From positions 1 to 64,000 of the forward strand of contig NZ_JOCA01000006.1 of the NCBI RefSeq assembly GCF_000718785.1: a stretch of DNA of 64,000 nucleotides. The letters are read 5' to 3'. The stretch's first letter is position 1; each line of letters opens with the position of its first letter. The notes under the pieces are model-generated. The model did not search any database, was not told the DNA's origin, and worked only from the letters and a program-made list of their open reading frames with translations. Both the position numbers and the translations under genes were made by a program. Positions 17,615 through 26,507 of the stretch are shown in pieces. This stretch comes from Streptomyces sp. NRRL WC-3626 (GTDB taxonomy: Bacteria; Actinomycetota; Actinomycetes; Streptomycetales; Streptomycetaceae).

Positions 17615-18562
17615 TCAGTGACCCGGTACATACCCGCGCTGCTTGTCGACCACGTTCGGCAGCGGCCGCCCCGCCGCCCACAGCTCGTACAACTCCACGA
17701 ACTGCTCCCCGAGTTCGTCCCGCCAGCCGACCGTGTCCCCGCTCATGTGCGGTGACACGATCAGCCCGGGAAGGTCCCACAGCGGACTGTCCGGGGCGAG
17801 CGGCTCGGTCTCGAACACGTCCAGTGCCGCGCCCGCGATCCAGCGCTTCCGCAGTGCCTCCGCGAGCGCGTCCTGCACGACGAGCTGCCCCCGGCCGACG
17901 TTGACGAAGTGCGCGGACGGCTGCATCACCCCGAACCGGCGGGCGTCGAACATGCCGCGCGTCGACGACGTCAGCGGCGCCGCGGCGATCACCCAGTCCG
18001 CGCGGGCCAGCAGCCGGTCGAGATCGTCCGGCCCGTGCACACCGGCCCGCGCGGTACGGCCGACCAGGGCCGTTCTGACACCGAGCGCGGTGAGTGTGCC
18101 GGAGACCGCCCGCCCGATCGGTCCCGAGCCGACCACCACGGCACGGGTCCCGGCGACCTTGCGGGACTCCCGGTGCCGCCAGGTCCGCTCCCGCTGGAGG
18201 GCCAGCGTCCGCGGCAGGTCCTTGGCGAGGGCGAGGACGAGGGCGGCGACGTACTCGGCGATCGGCCGGTCGAAGATGCCGCGCGCGTTGGTGACCACGG
18301 TGTCCGAGACGGCGAGTTCCGGACAGAGCAGATGATCCACACCCGCGCTCGCCGTGTGCACCCAGCGCGGCCGGGGCCCCTCGCCCGGCCATGCCTCACG
18401 CACCGCGTGCGAGGCGAAGTCCCACACCAGCAGCACGTCGGCGGCCGGCAGCAGCCCGGCGAGCGTCGAGGCGTCCGCGTGCTCCACCCGCACCCGGCCG
18501 GTGAGCCTGCCGAGCCGGGGGAGCGGATCGGCGTCGAGGACGAGGAGCGTGGGGAGGGTCAT
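17615..18562 (-). CDS. D-isomer-specific 2-hydroxyacid dehydrogenase
   Basis: A 315-residue NAD(P)-dependent dehydrogenase. The Rossmann GSGPIG motif (about residue 145), catalytic Arg in VNVGRGQLV, Glu in DVFETEPL and His in VSPHMSGDT are all present. It interconverts a 2-keto acid and a D-2-hydroxy acid. The start at 18562 is taken because residues before MTLPTLLVLD do not fit the fold; CGGAGAAA lies upstream. Together with the amidase it faces the two racemase/isomerase-like genes across a 161-bp divergent region and probably acts on a keto or hydroxy acid of the same pathway. Confidence 0.85.
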   Translation of the reverse strand: MTLPTLLVLDADPLPRLGRLTGRVRVEHADASTLAGLLPAADVLLVWDFASHAVREAWPGEGPRPRWVHTASAGVDHLLCPELAVSDTVVTNARGIFDRPIAEYVAALVLALAKDLPRTLALQRERTWRHRESRKVAGTRAVVVGSGPIGRAVSGTLTALGVRTALVGRTARAGVHGPDDLDRLLARADWVIAAAPLTSSTRGMFDARRFGVMQPSAHFVNVGRGQLVVQDALAEALRKRWIAGAALDVFETEPLAPDSPLWDLPGLIVSPHMSGDTVGWRDELGEQFVELYELWAAGRPLPNVVDKQRGYVPGH

Positions 18563-18723
18563 GAGCCGCCGTTTCTCCGGGTCGGCCGGGGTTCCCGGTA
18601 AAGGAATGGCCGGAGTCTGAGATGCGCGGATTGACCACGCTCGCACCCGAACCTACCGTCGTCAACACGGGCGTTCCCGCGATCCGTTGTGTGCTCGTCT
18701 CCCAGCGTGAGGCCGGTGCTGAC

Positions 18724-19566
18724 ATGGACGTCTCCTTTCTCGGCGGCCCCGGCCCGCAGCGCGGAGTCGGGGTCGTGGCCCCCTTCGACTTCGCGCTGGA
18801 CCGCGAACTGTGGCGCTGGGTCCCGGACGAGGTGTCCCTGCACCTGACCCGGACGCCGTACGTGCCGGTCGAGGTGAGTCTCGACCTCGCCAGGATGATC
18901 AGCGAGCACGAGACCCTCGGCGACGCGGTGCGCACCCTCACCGAGGTCACGCCCGAGGTCGTCGCCTACGCCTGTACGTCGGGCAGCTTCGTCGGCGGGA
19001 TCATGGGCGAGCGCGCGATGTGCGAGGCGATGAGCAGGGCCGGCGCGGTCCCCGCCCTCACCACCTCCGGCGCACTCCTCGAAGCCCTGGTGGAACTCGA
19101 CGTACGCCGGGTCGCCCTGGTCACGCCGTACACGGTTTCGGTCACCCGTTCGCTGGAGAACTACGTCGCACGCGCCGGGGTCACCGTCACCGGCTGCGCG
19201 TACATGGGCCTGACCCGGCGGATCTGGCAGGTCACCTACCGCGAGGTGGTCGACATGGCCCGGCGGGCGGCGGTCCGCGGCCGGCTCGGCACGGCCGACG
19301 CGCTGTTCCTCTCCTGCACCAACCTGCCGACGTACGACGTCATCCCGCAGCTCGAAGCCGAGCTGCGCATACCGGTCATCTCGGCCAACCAGGTGACCAT
19401 GTGGGCGGCGCTGCGCCGATTGGGTACCCGAGCGGTGGGACCGTATCAGGCGCTGATCGACGCGTCGGCGCGCTCCGGGACCGTACTGCCGGGCCAGGCG
19501 TCCGGCTCCGTACTGCCGGAGGTGCCGCGAGCGTCGGAAGAGAAGCAGCAGGAAGGCTGGACATGA
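18724..19566 (+). CDS. Asp/Glu racemase / maleate cis-trans isomerase-like enzyme (first of a pair)
   Basis: A 280-residue member of the maleate isomerase/arylmalonate decarboxylase/Asp-Glu racemase superfamily. Both catalytic Cys are present: VVAYACTSGSF and LFLSCTNLPTYD. Family members use one or two Cys for cofactor-free proton transfer; EutA of ectoine-utilisation clusters belongs here. The start at 18724 (MDVSFLGG) is preferred over the in-frame ATG at 18622, which would overlap the divergent control region. The next gene starts within its stop (ATGA), giving a coupled pair. Confidence 0.8.
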   Translation: MDVSFLGGPGPQRGVGVVAPFDFALDRELWRWVPDEVSLHLTRTPYVPVEVSLDLARMISEHETLGDAVRTLTEVTPEVVAYACTSGSFVGGIMGERAMCEAMSRAGAVPALTTSGALLEALVELDVRRVALVTPYTVSVTRSLENYVARAGVTVTGCAYMGLTRRIWQVTYREVVDMARRAAVRGRLGTADALFLSCTNLPTYDVIPQLEAELRIPVISANQVTMWAALRRLGTRAVGPYQALIDASARSGTVLPGQASGSVLPEVPRASEEKQQEGWT

Positions 19567-20300
19567 CCGCACTGGGATTCCTCTACCCGGGCCACGCCGC
19601 GGAGGACGACTATCCGCGTATCGAGCAGTTGCTGGGCAGCGACATCCGCGTGGATCTGGTGCACACGGACATCGGTGAGGACGCGCACCGGGTGGACGCG
19701 CTGCGGGAGATGGGCTCGCCCGAGCGGCTGGCGGCCGGGCTCCAGCAGTTGCGGCTGTCGGGCGCGGAGACGGTGGTGTGGGCCTGCACCAGCGGCAGTT
19801 TCGTCCACGGCTGGGAGGGCGCGCACGAGCAGGTGCGGAACCTGGCGCGGGCGGCCGGCATGCCGGCGTCGTCCACCTCCTTCGCCTTCGTGCACGCGCT
19901 GCGGGAGGTGGGCGCGCGCCGGGTCGCCGTCGGCGCGACCTACCCGGACGACGTGGCCGAACTCTTCGCCGGTTTCCTGCGGGCCGGCGGCGTGGAGGTG
20001 GCCGGGGTGCGCGGCGCCGGGATCATCACGGCGGCGGAGGTCGGCACCTGGGGCGAGGAGGAGGTGCTCGCGCTGGCCCGCGCGGCGGACACCCCCGACG
20101 CGGACGTGCTGCTGCTACCGGACACGGCCCTGCACACGATCGCCCATCTCCCCGCCCTGGAGAAGGAGCTGGGCAAACCGGTCCTGACCGCCAACCAGGT
20201 CACGGTCTGGGAGGGCCTGCGGCTGGCGGACCGCAGGGTGAACGCCCCGGGGCTGGGGGCGCTGTTCACCCGGGAACCGATCGTCCAGGTGCGGACCTGA
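19563..20300 (+). CDS. Asp/Glu racemase / maleate isomerase-like paralogue lacking the second Cys
   Basis: A 245-residue paralogue of the preceding enzyme. The first Cys motif is kept (VVWACTSGSFVHG), but the segment aligned with the second Cys motif reads LLLPDTALHT, with Asp where Cys is expected. It may act as a one-Cys enzyme, need the upstream protein as partner, or have a different reaction. The four-base overlap with the upstream gene suggests equimolar expression and possibly a heteromer. Confidence 0.78.
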   Translation: MTALGFLYPGHAAEDDYPRIEQLLGSDIRVDLVHTDIGEDAHRVDALREMGSPERLAAGLQQLRLSGAETVVWACTSGSFVHGWEGAHEQVRNLARAAGMPASSTSFAFVHALREVGARRVAVGATYPDDVAELFAGFLRAGGVEVAGVRGAGIITAAEVGTWGEEEVLALARAADTPDADVLLLPDTALHTIAHLPALEKELGKPVLTANQVTVWEGLRLADRRVNAPGLGALFTREPIVQVRT

Positions 20301-20402
20301 GTACAACCTTGATCCACTTTCGGTGGTCTCACTCCTGTGAGCCCCGCGCCGCGTCTCGGCGCAGGGCCGTCGGAATCTCGGATCCAGGGAGTCGTCATCA
20401 CT

Positions 20403-21206
20403 GTGAGAGCCACCGTCGTCCGCCGTACCGCCCTGTCCGCCTCGGCGGTCACCCTCGCCCTGCTGGCCACCGCGTGCGGCGGCGGTGACGAGAAGGGCGG
20501 GAGCGGCGGGGACAAGGCGGCGAAGGGCGACACCGCGGCCGGTGCTCCGGCCGCGAAGGCGCTGACCGCCGCCGAGCTGGAGAAGCTCGTGATCGCCGCG
20601 CCCGACCTCAAGGACCACAAGGTGACCGAGCCGGGCAAGGACGAGGTATCCGACCCCGGCTCCCTCTCCGTCGAGCAGGCCGAGTGCGAGCCCGTCGCGC
20701 AGGCGCTGTCGTCCGTGCCGACGGGCAAGCCGGCGGCGAGTGTGCAGCGGCTCGTCACCCTGGAGTCCGAGGCGGCCAAGAAGGGCATGCCGGACCTCGA
20801 CGGGCTGTCGGAGAAGGAGGCCGAGGAGGCGATGATCGACTCGCTCGACATCACCAAGACGATGGCCTCCCTGCGCTCCTACGACGCCGACGGCGCGAAG
20901 GAGACCCTCGCCGCGCTGCGGGAGGCCGGCAAGAAGTGCGCCGGGGGCTTCACCATGTCGGCCGACGGTGAGAAGCAGCAGGTCACCAAGGTGACCGAGG
21001 AGAAACTCGCGGCCGGCGAGGACGCGGTCGCCTGGACGGTGGGCACCAAGCTGGACGACACCACCGCCGAGACGAAGGTCGTCGTCTTCCGCCAGGGCAC
21101 CACGCTCGCCGGATTCTCGTCCTTCAACATCGCGGCGGTCACCCGGGGCGAGACGTTCGAGCAGCCGACGGCCGTCATCGAGGCGCAGGAGGCGAAGCTC
21201 GGCTGA
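20403..21206 (+). CDS. Secreted lipoprotein of unknown function
   Basis: A 267-residue predicted lipoprotein: Arg-rich N-terminus, hydrophobic core, lipobox LLATAC (about residue 26) followed by a Gly/Lys/Asp-rich linker and a soluble domain from about 60. I recognise no enzyme motif; two later Cys (ECEPV and KKCAGG) may pair. The GTG start at 20403 follows AGGGAG by 11 nt; an upstream in-frame start at 20337 has no ribosome binding site. It stands alone and is followed by a strong terminator. Confidence 0.7.
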   Translation: MRATVVRRTALSASAVTLALLATACGGGDEKGGSGGDKAAKGDTAAGAPAAKALTAAELEKLVIAAPDLKDHKVTEPGKDEVSDPGSLSVEQAECEPVAQALSSVPTGKPAASVQRLVTLESEAAKKGMPDLDGLSEKEAEEAMIDSLDITKTMASLRSYDADGAKETLAALREAGKKCAGGFTMSADGEKQQVTKVTEEKLAAGEDAVAWTVGTKLDDTTAETKVVVFRQGTTLAGFSSFNIAAVTRGETFEQPTAVIEAQEAKLG

Positions 21207-21213
21207 CCCGTGC

Positions 21214-21244
21214 GGTGGACCGGGCTCTTCCGGCCCGGTCCACC
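21214..21244 (+). terminator. Terminator after the lipoprotein gene
   Basis: A 12-bp perfect stem GGTGGACCGGGC/GCCCGGTCCACC with a 7-nt loop begins 8 nt after the stop codon. Confidence 0.8.
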
Positions 21245-21263
21245 GTGGGGTGCCGTGCACACG

Positions 21264-21302
21264 GAAGAACCCCGGTCCCGCTTCCGCGGGCCGGGGTTCT
21301 TC
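21264..21302. terminator. Terminator downstream of the tRNA-Gly-like element
   Basis: Stem GAAGAACCCCGG/CCGGGGTTCTTC (12 bp). On the minus strand it begins 5 nt after the CCA end of the tRNA-like sequence and ends in TTCTTCC, so it likely terminates that transcript. Confidence 0.7.
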
Positions 21303-21306
21303 TCTC

Positions 21307-21379
21307 TGGAGCGCCGGGCAGGCCTTGCACCTGCATCTCCCCGCAGGAAGCGGGGCGTCTTTCCTTGGACCACCAACGC
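21307..21379 (-). ncRNA. Non-canonical tRNA-Gly(TCC)-like element
   Basis: The minus strand folds as a compact tRNA: acceptor GCGTTGG/CCGGCGC (seven pairs, two G-U), a D arm reduced to GTC/GAC with GG in the loop, anticodon stem CCCCG/CGGGG with loop CTTCCTG (U33 kept, anticodon TCC for Gly, unusual T37), a 4-nt variable loop, T stem GCAGG/CCTGC with loop TGCAAGG, discriminator T and an encoded CCA. The T loop lacks the TTC motif. The fold, the encoded CCA and the terminator just after it argue for an expressed RNA, but it may be a decayed tRNA gene. Confidence 0.6.
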
Positions 21380-21500
21380 ATGTTCACTTTCGGGGGCGAC
21401 CCCCTCAGCGAGCAAGATGATCGTATCCCATGATCGCCCACCCCGCCATCCACTCCCGCTTCCGCCCACCACGGCCAGCCGCGCCGCACGCTTCCGCACT

Positions 21501-21590
21501 CCGCGGGCAGTCGTGCCGCTGGGGCGGCACGGGTGGGCGCGACGGCACCTCGCCAGCGCCGAGCGGCGCAACACACCCCCGGCCCGCACC
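21501..21590 (-). repeat. Interspersed palindromic repeat, inverted copy
   Basis: A minus-strand copy related to those at 9-190 and 61138-61337, again containing GTGCCGC-TGGG-GCGGCAC. It lies between the tRNA-Gly-like element and the luciferase-like oxidoreductase. Confidence 0.8.
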
Positions 21591-21689
21591 AACGCCGGGC
21601 ATGCCGCCGAGCACCGGGAGGGAATAACCGGGGACTGTCCCCTGTTACGTCGCGAAGCGACCGTCACACCCCACAGGAGGCACTCCAGC

Positions 21690-22781
21690 ATGCCCGCAGA
21701 CGACATCCGAGGCACAACCCCCGGCACCGCCCCCGTCCCGCTCTCCGTGCTGGACCTGGTGACCGTCGGCGCGGGCCGGACCGCCGGCGACGCCCTGCGG
21801 ACCAGCGTGGACATCTCCCGCCTCGCAGAGTCCCGCGGCTACCACCGCTACTGGGTGGCCGAGCACCACTCCATGCCCGGTGTCGCCTCCTCCTCGCCCG
21901 CCGTGATCCTGGCCCACCTCGCCGCCCACACCGAGCGCATCCGCCTCGGCTCCGGCGGGGTGATGCTGCCCAACCACGCCCCGCTGGTCATCGCCGAACA
22001 GTTCGGCACCCTGGAGGCCATGGCCCCCGGCCGTATCGACCTCGGCCTCGGCCGCGCCCCCGGCACCGACGGCGCCACGGCGGCCGCCCTGCGTCGCAGC
22101 GACCGGCTGAACGAGGGCGCCGACGACTTCCCCCAGCAGCTCTCCGAGCTCACCCGCTTCCTCGACGACGACTTCCCCGACGGCCACCCCTACGCCCGCA
22201 TCCACGCCGTCCCCGGCCCGGTGCAGGCCACCTCGCCCGGCGGTGTGCAGTCCCCGCACCGCCCGCCCGTCTGGCTGCTCGGCTCCTCCGGCTTCAGCGC
22301 CCGGCTGGCCGGCATGCTCGGCCTGCCCTTCGCCTTCGCCCACCACTTCTCGGCGCAGAACACCGTCCCCGCCCTGGACCTCTACCGCGAGACCTTCCGC
22401 CCCAGCGCGGTCCTCGACGCGCCCTACGCCCTCATCGGCGTCTCCGCGCTCGCCACGGACGACGAGAAGGAGGCCCGCCGCCAGGTGCTGGCCGCCGCGC
22501 TCAACATGGTCCGGCTGCGCACCGGCCGCCCCGGTCTCGTCCCCACCCCCGAGGAGGCGGAGGCGTACGAATTCAGCGCGATGGAGCGGGAGTTCGTCGA
22601 CACCTGGAACGCCAACGTCATCCACGGCACCGCCGACGAGGTCCGCACCGGTCTCGACGAGCTGCAGAAGCGCACCGGCGCCGACGAGTTGATGCTCACC
22701 GCCAACGCCCACGGCGGCGACGTACGCCTGCGCTCCTACGAACTGATCGCCGACGCCTACGGTTTGCCCACGCCCGCCTGA
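21690..22781 (+). CDS. LLM-class (luciferase-like) flavin-dependent oxidoreductase
   Basis: A 363-residue TIM-barrel flavoprotein of the MsnO8/LuxA-like group. Signatures are [72 protein letters not shown] and [16 protein letters not shown]. Such enzymes use reduced flavin for monooxygenation or related redox chemistry; the substrate is unknown. The start follows AGGAGG. Its 3' end overlaps the convergent cdgA gene by 25 bp. Confidence 0.85.
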   Translation: MPADDIRGTTPGTAPVPLSVLDLVTVGAGRTAGDALRTSVDISRLAESRGYHRYWVAEHHSMPGVASSSPAVILAHLAAHTERIRLGSGGVMLPNHAPLVIAEQFGTLEAMAPGRIDLGLGRAPGTDGATAAALRRSDRLNEGADDFPQQLSELTRFLDDDFPDGHPYARIHAVPGPVQATSPGGVQSPHRPPVWLLGSSGFSARLAGMLGLPFAFAHHFSAQNTVPALDLYRETFRPSAVLDAPYALIGVSALATDDEKEARRQVLAAALNMVRLRTGRPGLVPTPEEAEAYEFSAMEREFVDTWNANVIHGTADEVRTGLDELQKRTGADELMLTANAHGGDVRLRSYELIADAYGLPTPA

Positions 22782-24613
22782 ACCCCGGGGCCGCCCAGCA
22801 GTTCGGAGATGCGGTCCGGCGACACCGGGCGGGAGTACAGCCAGCCCTGACCGGTGTCGCACCCGATCCGGCGCAGCCGGGTGGCCTGCGCCGACGTCTC
22901 CACGCACTCCGCGGTGACTGTCAGTCCGAGCCGGTGGGCGAGCTGCACCATCGCCTCGACGATGACCTCGTCCGCCGGGTTCGGCGGGGCGGCGGCCCGC
23001 TCCTCGTACTGGAAGCCCCGTACGAAGGAGCCGTCCAGCTTGAGCACCGACACCGGGAGCCGGCTGAGGTAGGCCAGGTTCGAGTAGCCGGTGCCGAAGT
23101 CGTCGATGGCGATGCGTACGCCCATGTCGCTGAGCGCCTTCAGGGTCTGGATCGGCCGCCCGGAGGAGCCCATCACGGCCGACTCGGTCAGCTCCAGCTG
23201 CAGCAGCCCCGGCTCCAGGCCCGTCTCCTCGAGCGTGTCGGCGACGTCCGCCACCAGGTCGGAGTCCCACACCTGCCGGACGGCCACGTTCACACTGACG
23301 AAGATCGGCGGCTCGCCGGGGTGCTGCAGCTGCCAGTCGCGGGCCTGCCGGCAGGCCGTGCGCAGCACCCAGCGGCCGAGGGGGACGATCGAGCCGTCCT
23401 CCTCCGCGAGCGAGATGAACCGATTCGGCGTCAGCGTGCCGAACCGGGGGTGGTTCCAGCGGATCAGCGCCTCCACGCCGTGCACCCGGTCGTCCTCCAT
23501 GCCCACCAGCGGCTGGTACTCCAGCGCGAACTCGCCCCGGTCGATGGCGGGACGGAGCGTGGAGGCGAGCGCCTGGCGGGTCACCCGTGAGGCGTTGCGC
23601 TCCGGGTCGAACAGCGTCCAGCGGGCCTTGCCGTCGGCCTTGGCCCAGTACAGCGTGGTGTCGGCGGCCTGCATCAGCGCGGTGGGCGTGGTCCCGGCGG
23701 CATGCCGCTCGACCACCCCGATCGACGCCGACACCGACAGCAGCCGCCCGGAGAGGTCGAAGGGGGCCTGGATCGCGTCGAGCAGCGACTCGGCGAGGTC
23801 GGCGAGCTGTTCGGTACCGGTGGAGTCCTCGACCAGCAGCGCGAACTCGTCCCCGCCGAGCCGGGCGACCAGCGGCGTACCGGTCCTGGCCGCGTCCTTC
23901 GCGCACCGGTTGAGCCGCTCCGCCACGGCGGACAGCAGCTCGTCCCCGACCCGATGGCCGAGGGTGTCGTTGATGGCCTTGAACCCGTCCAGGTCGAGGT
24001 AGCACAGCCCGATCCGGCCCGTGCCGCTCTCCTCGTACGAGTCCGCGTCCAGCGCGGCCGTCAGCCGCTCGAAGAACAGGGTGCGGTTGGGCAGCCGGGT
24101 CACCGGGTCGTGCATCCGTACATGCCGCAGCTGTGCCTGGAGTTCGCGGTGGTCGCCGATGTCGGCGACCGACAGCAGCACGCCCCCGTCGTCGGCGGGC
24201 AGCGGGGAGACCGTCACCCGCACCCAGAGCGCGTGCCCCTCCGGGTGCTTCAGCCGGCGCGTGCGGCGCAGCCGGGCCCGCTTGCCGCGCAGCAGCTCGC
24301 GGTACGCGTGCCAGGTGCGGGCGTCGGAGGCGAGGTCCACCAGATCGGCGGCGACGGCGCCGGGCAGGGACTGCGGGTCGCGGCCCAGCAGCCCGGCGAA
24401 GGCCGCGTTGGCGCCGGTGACCAGACCCTCACGGTCGACCACGGCCATGGCGAGCGGCGCGGCGGTGAAGACGGAGCGGTACGACGGGGTGGGCGGGGCG
24501 GCGGACTCCCCAGGTCCGGATTCCGTACGGGGAGAGGTGCTGATCTCACTCTCCGTGACGGTCGGGGGATCGAGTTCTGTCGCGGGTGCCGACCCTTCGG
24601 ACGTTCCTCTCAC
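22757..24613 (-). CDS. cdgA: PAS-GGDEF-EAL cyclic-di-GMP turnover protein, CdgA-like
   Basis: A 618-residue cytoplasmic protein with a PAS domain (about 45-160), a GGDEF domain (about 170-340, intact [10 protein letters not shown]) and an EAL domain (about 350-605, [36 protein letters not shown]). It can in principle make and degrade c-di-GMP, the ligand of the developmental repressor BldD. In S. coelicolor CdgA, a BldD target, has this layout and, as I recall, a nearby locus. The GTG start follows GGGAG. Upstream I see only BldD-like half-sites (AGTGAC near 24711; AGTGCACT near 24627), which I do not count as an operator. Confidence 0.85.
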   Translation of the reverse strand: MRGTSEGSAPATELDPPTVTESEISTSPRTESGPGESAAPPTPSYRSVFTAAPLAMAVVDREGLVTGANAAFAGLLGRDPQSLPGAVAADLVDLASDARTWHAYRELLRGKRARLRRTRRLKHPEGHALWVRVTVSPLPADDGGVLLSVADIGDHRELQAQLRHVRMHDPVTRLPNRTLFFERLTAALDADSYEESGTGRIGLCYLDLDGFKAINDTLGHRVGDELLSAVAERLNRCAKDAARTGTPLVARLGGDEFALLVEDSTGTEQLADLAESLLDAIQAPFDLSGRLLSVSASIGVVERHAAGTTPTALMQAADTTLYWAKADGKARWTLFDPERNASRVTRQALASTLRPAIDRGEFALEYQPLVGMEDDRVHGVEALIRWNHPRFGTLTPNRFISLAEEDGSIVPLGRWVLRTACRQARDWQLQHPGEPPIFVSVNVAVRQVWDSDLVADVADTLEETGLEPGLLQLELTESAVMGSSGRPIQTLKALSDMGVRIAIDDFGTGYSNLAYLSRLPVSVLKLDGSFVRGFQYEERAAAPPNPADEVIVEAMVQLAHRLGLTVTAECVETSAQATRLRRIGCDTGQGWLYSRPVSPDRISELLGGPGVQAGVGKP

Positions 24614-24956
24614 CGCTGCTCCCGCAGTGCACTAGATGGCTGTCCGTGCAGAAAGTCTCAGAAAAATACAGGAAAGTGTGCCGATCATAGAGGCCCGGGT
24701 CGGGGCCTTCCAGTCACTGTCCGGTCTTCTGTGCGGATCCGCATCTCTGCCCGATCGTTTCTGCTCAGGGGTGGACGGCTTCTGCGGGCCTCCGACCGGT
24801 TGTGACGTTCCGTGAGTGCGGGCGGTGTCGATGACGCCGGGTCCCGCTCGAATCCCTACGTTTCTCACTCGTCCGGTGCAGCCGAACAGGGCGTAGTACG
24901 ACAAATCAACACAGTCTGGGTGCGGTGTCCCGTGAACCGTCTCCCGGAGGTCCCCC
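24614..24956. other. Divergent intergenic region between cdgA and the M6-type protease
   Basis: This 343-bp gap carries the promoters of two divergent genes. It is relatively A/T-rich around 24650-24720. I see no gene and no unambiguous promoter boxes. Palindromic AGTGCACT lies near 24627-24634. Confidence 0.4.
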
Positions 24957-26387
24957 GTGCCGCGTCAGCTCACCCCGAGAGGACTCGGCCGTGAGGCGCT
25001 GCGGCGGAGGCTCGGACGACTGAGCCGATCGGGTGGACCGGAGGCATCGGGTGCATCGGGGGCACCGGGTGGTGCGGATGGGGGCGCGCCGGGCGGCCCG
25101 GACGCGCTGCGCGGTCCGGGTGCGCCGGGCCTCGCGGGCGTCCGTCCCCGGCTGCGCAGCACCGCCGCGATGTGCACCACGATGTCGGCGCTCGCGGCGA
25201 CCTCCATGGTGAGCGTCCCGTCCGTCGCCGAACCCTTCTCCCCGGAGCCCTGCGCCCTCACCCGCACCACCGCCCACCACTCCGAGGGCCTGGACACCTG
25301 GAACACCGCCTACCCGCGCCCCACCCGGAGCATGGACGCGGTGATGGTGTTCCTCTCCTTCCCCGACTCCCACCCCCTGACCACGCCGGACGAACTCACC
25401 GCCGACCACTTCCCCGCCACCAGCCGCTTCTTCCAGCGCGCCTCCTACGGCAGGTTCACCCTCCGCCCGCACCCGCTCCGCCAGTGGATCCGCATGCCCC
25501 GCCCCTCGACGTCGTACGCCATACAGCGCGACTGGACCGTCGCGCACCGCGGCGCCTATCTGCGCGACGCGCTCGCCGCGGCCGATCCGCACGTCGACTT
25601 CTCGCGCTACGACATCGTGTACTTCGTCGCCGACCCGGACGCGCCGGGCGTGGACTCCGACGCCACGAAGGTCGTGAACCTGGACCGTCCGCTGCGCGCC
25701 GACGGCACCGATATCCGCCGGGTCGTCACGGTCTTCGAGAACCACCCCCCGGACCGCCTGGTCCTCGCCCACGAGACCGGGCACGTCTTCGATCTGCCCG
25801 ACCTCTACCACCGGCCCGTGGACGGCAAGGGCGACTGGGACACCCATGTGGGCGACTGGGATCTGATGGGCAGCCAGTTCGCGCTCGCACCGGATCTCTT
25901 CGGCTGGCACAAGTGGAAGCTGGGCTGGCTGGACTCCCGGCAGGTGCGGTGTGTGCAGGAGGCGGGGCCGGTACGGCTGACGCTGGAGCCGCTGGGGGCG
26001 GGTCCGGGCATCCCGGTGACGGGTGCGGCGGGGGCGCCGAGCTTCGGCCTCGGGCGGGGGACCAAGCTGGCGGTCGTACGCACCGGCCCGGACAGTGTGC
26101 TGGCCTTCGAGGCCCGGGGCCCGGTCGGCAACGACCGCGCGGCCTGCCGGCAGGGGGTGCTGGTGTACCGGGTGAGCGGCGGTACCCGCTCCGGGCGCGG
26201 CCCCATCGAGGTCGTGGACGCCCATCCGCACACGGAGGCCTGCTGGTCGGACTCGGTCTACCCACCCCTTGCCGACGCCCCGGTCGCCCTCGGCGAGAGC
26301 TTCACCGTGCCGGGGGAGTCCGTACGGGTCGAGGTGGAGGACCGTACGGCGTCCGGCGCCTGGACGGTGCGGATCACCACCGGATAG
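24957..26387 (+). CDS. Secreted M6 (immune inhibitor A-like) metalloprotease
   Basis: A 476-residue protein with an N-terminal Gly/Ala/Pro-rich stretch, a hydrophobic segment (about residues 70-90) and a metalloprotease core. The zinc motif is HETGHVFDLPD (HExxH plus downstream Asp), followed by a Met-turn candidate WDLMGSQFA, matching M6-type peptidases. It probably acts outside the cell. The GTG start follows GGAGG. The long low-complexity region before the hydrophobic segment is odd for a signal peptide; the true start could be near 25168 (ATG of MCTTMSALAATSM). Confidence 0.78.
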   Translation: MPRQLTPRGLGREALRRRLGRLSRSGGPEASGASGAPGGADGGAPGGPDALRGPGAPGLAGVRPRLRSTAAMCTTMSALAATSMVSVPSVAEPFSPEPCALTRTTAHHSEGLDTWNTAYPRPTRSMDAVMVFLSFPDSHPLTTPDELTADHFPATSRFFQRASYGRFTLRPHPLRQWIRMPRPSTSYAIQRDWTVAHRGAYLRDALAAADPHVDFSRYDIVYFVADPDAPGVDSDATKVVNLDRPLRADGTDIRRVVTVFENHPPDRLVLAHETGHVFDLPDLYHRPVDGKGDWDTHVGDWDLMGSQFALAPDLFGWHKWKLGWLDSRQVRCVQEAGPVRLTLEPLGAGPGIPVTGAAGAPSFGLGRGTKLAVVRTGPDSVLAFEARGPVGNDRAACRQGVLVYRVSGGTRSGRGPIEVVDAHPHTEACWSDSVYPPLADAPVALGESFTVPGESVRVEVEDRTASGAWTVRITTG

Positions 26388-26394
26388 ACACGAC

Positions 26395-26424
26395 GAAGGC
26401 CCCCCGCTTCCGCGAAGGGCCTTC
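26395..26424. terminator. Terminator between protease gene and tRNA-Lys
   Basis: An 8-bp stem GAAGGCCC/GGGCCTTC begins 8 nt after the protease stop and lies 10 nt beyond the 3' end of the tRNA-Lys on the other strand. Confidence 0.7.
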
Positions 26425-26433
26425 ACCGTGTCG

Positions 26434-26507
26434 TGCGCCGCCAGGGACTCGAACCCCGGACCCGCTGATTAAGAGTCAGCTGCTCTAACCAACTGAGCTA
26501 GCGGCGC
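26434..26507 (-). tRNA. tRNA-Lys(CTT), copy 3
   Basis: Identical to copies 1 and 2. Its 5' end overlaps by 10 nt the 3' end of the upstream coding sequence on the same strand (26498-27076), whose stop codon lies inside the acceptor/D region. Confidence 0.97.

Noticed and set aside
24620..24720. BldD operator upstream of cdgA
   Set aside because: Only half-sites (AGTGAC) and a short palindrome AGTGCACT were seen, without the expected spacing.
7670..26507. tRNA-Lys genes as AICE attachment sites
   Set aside because: They are 15 kb or more from the element and no tRNA 3' fragment is seen at either element end.
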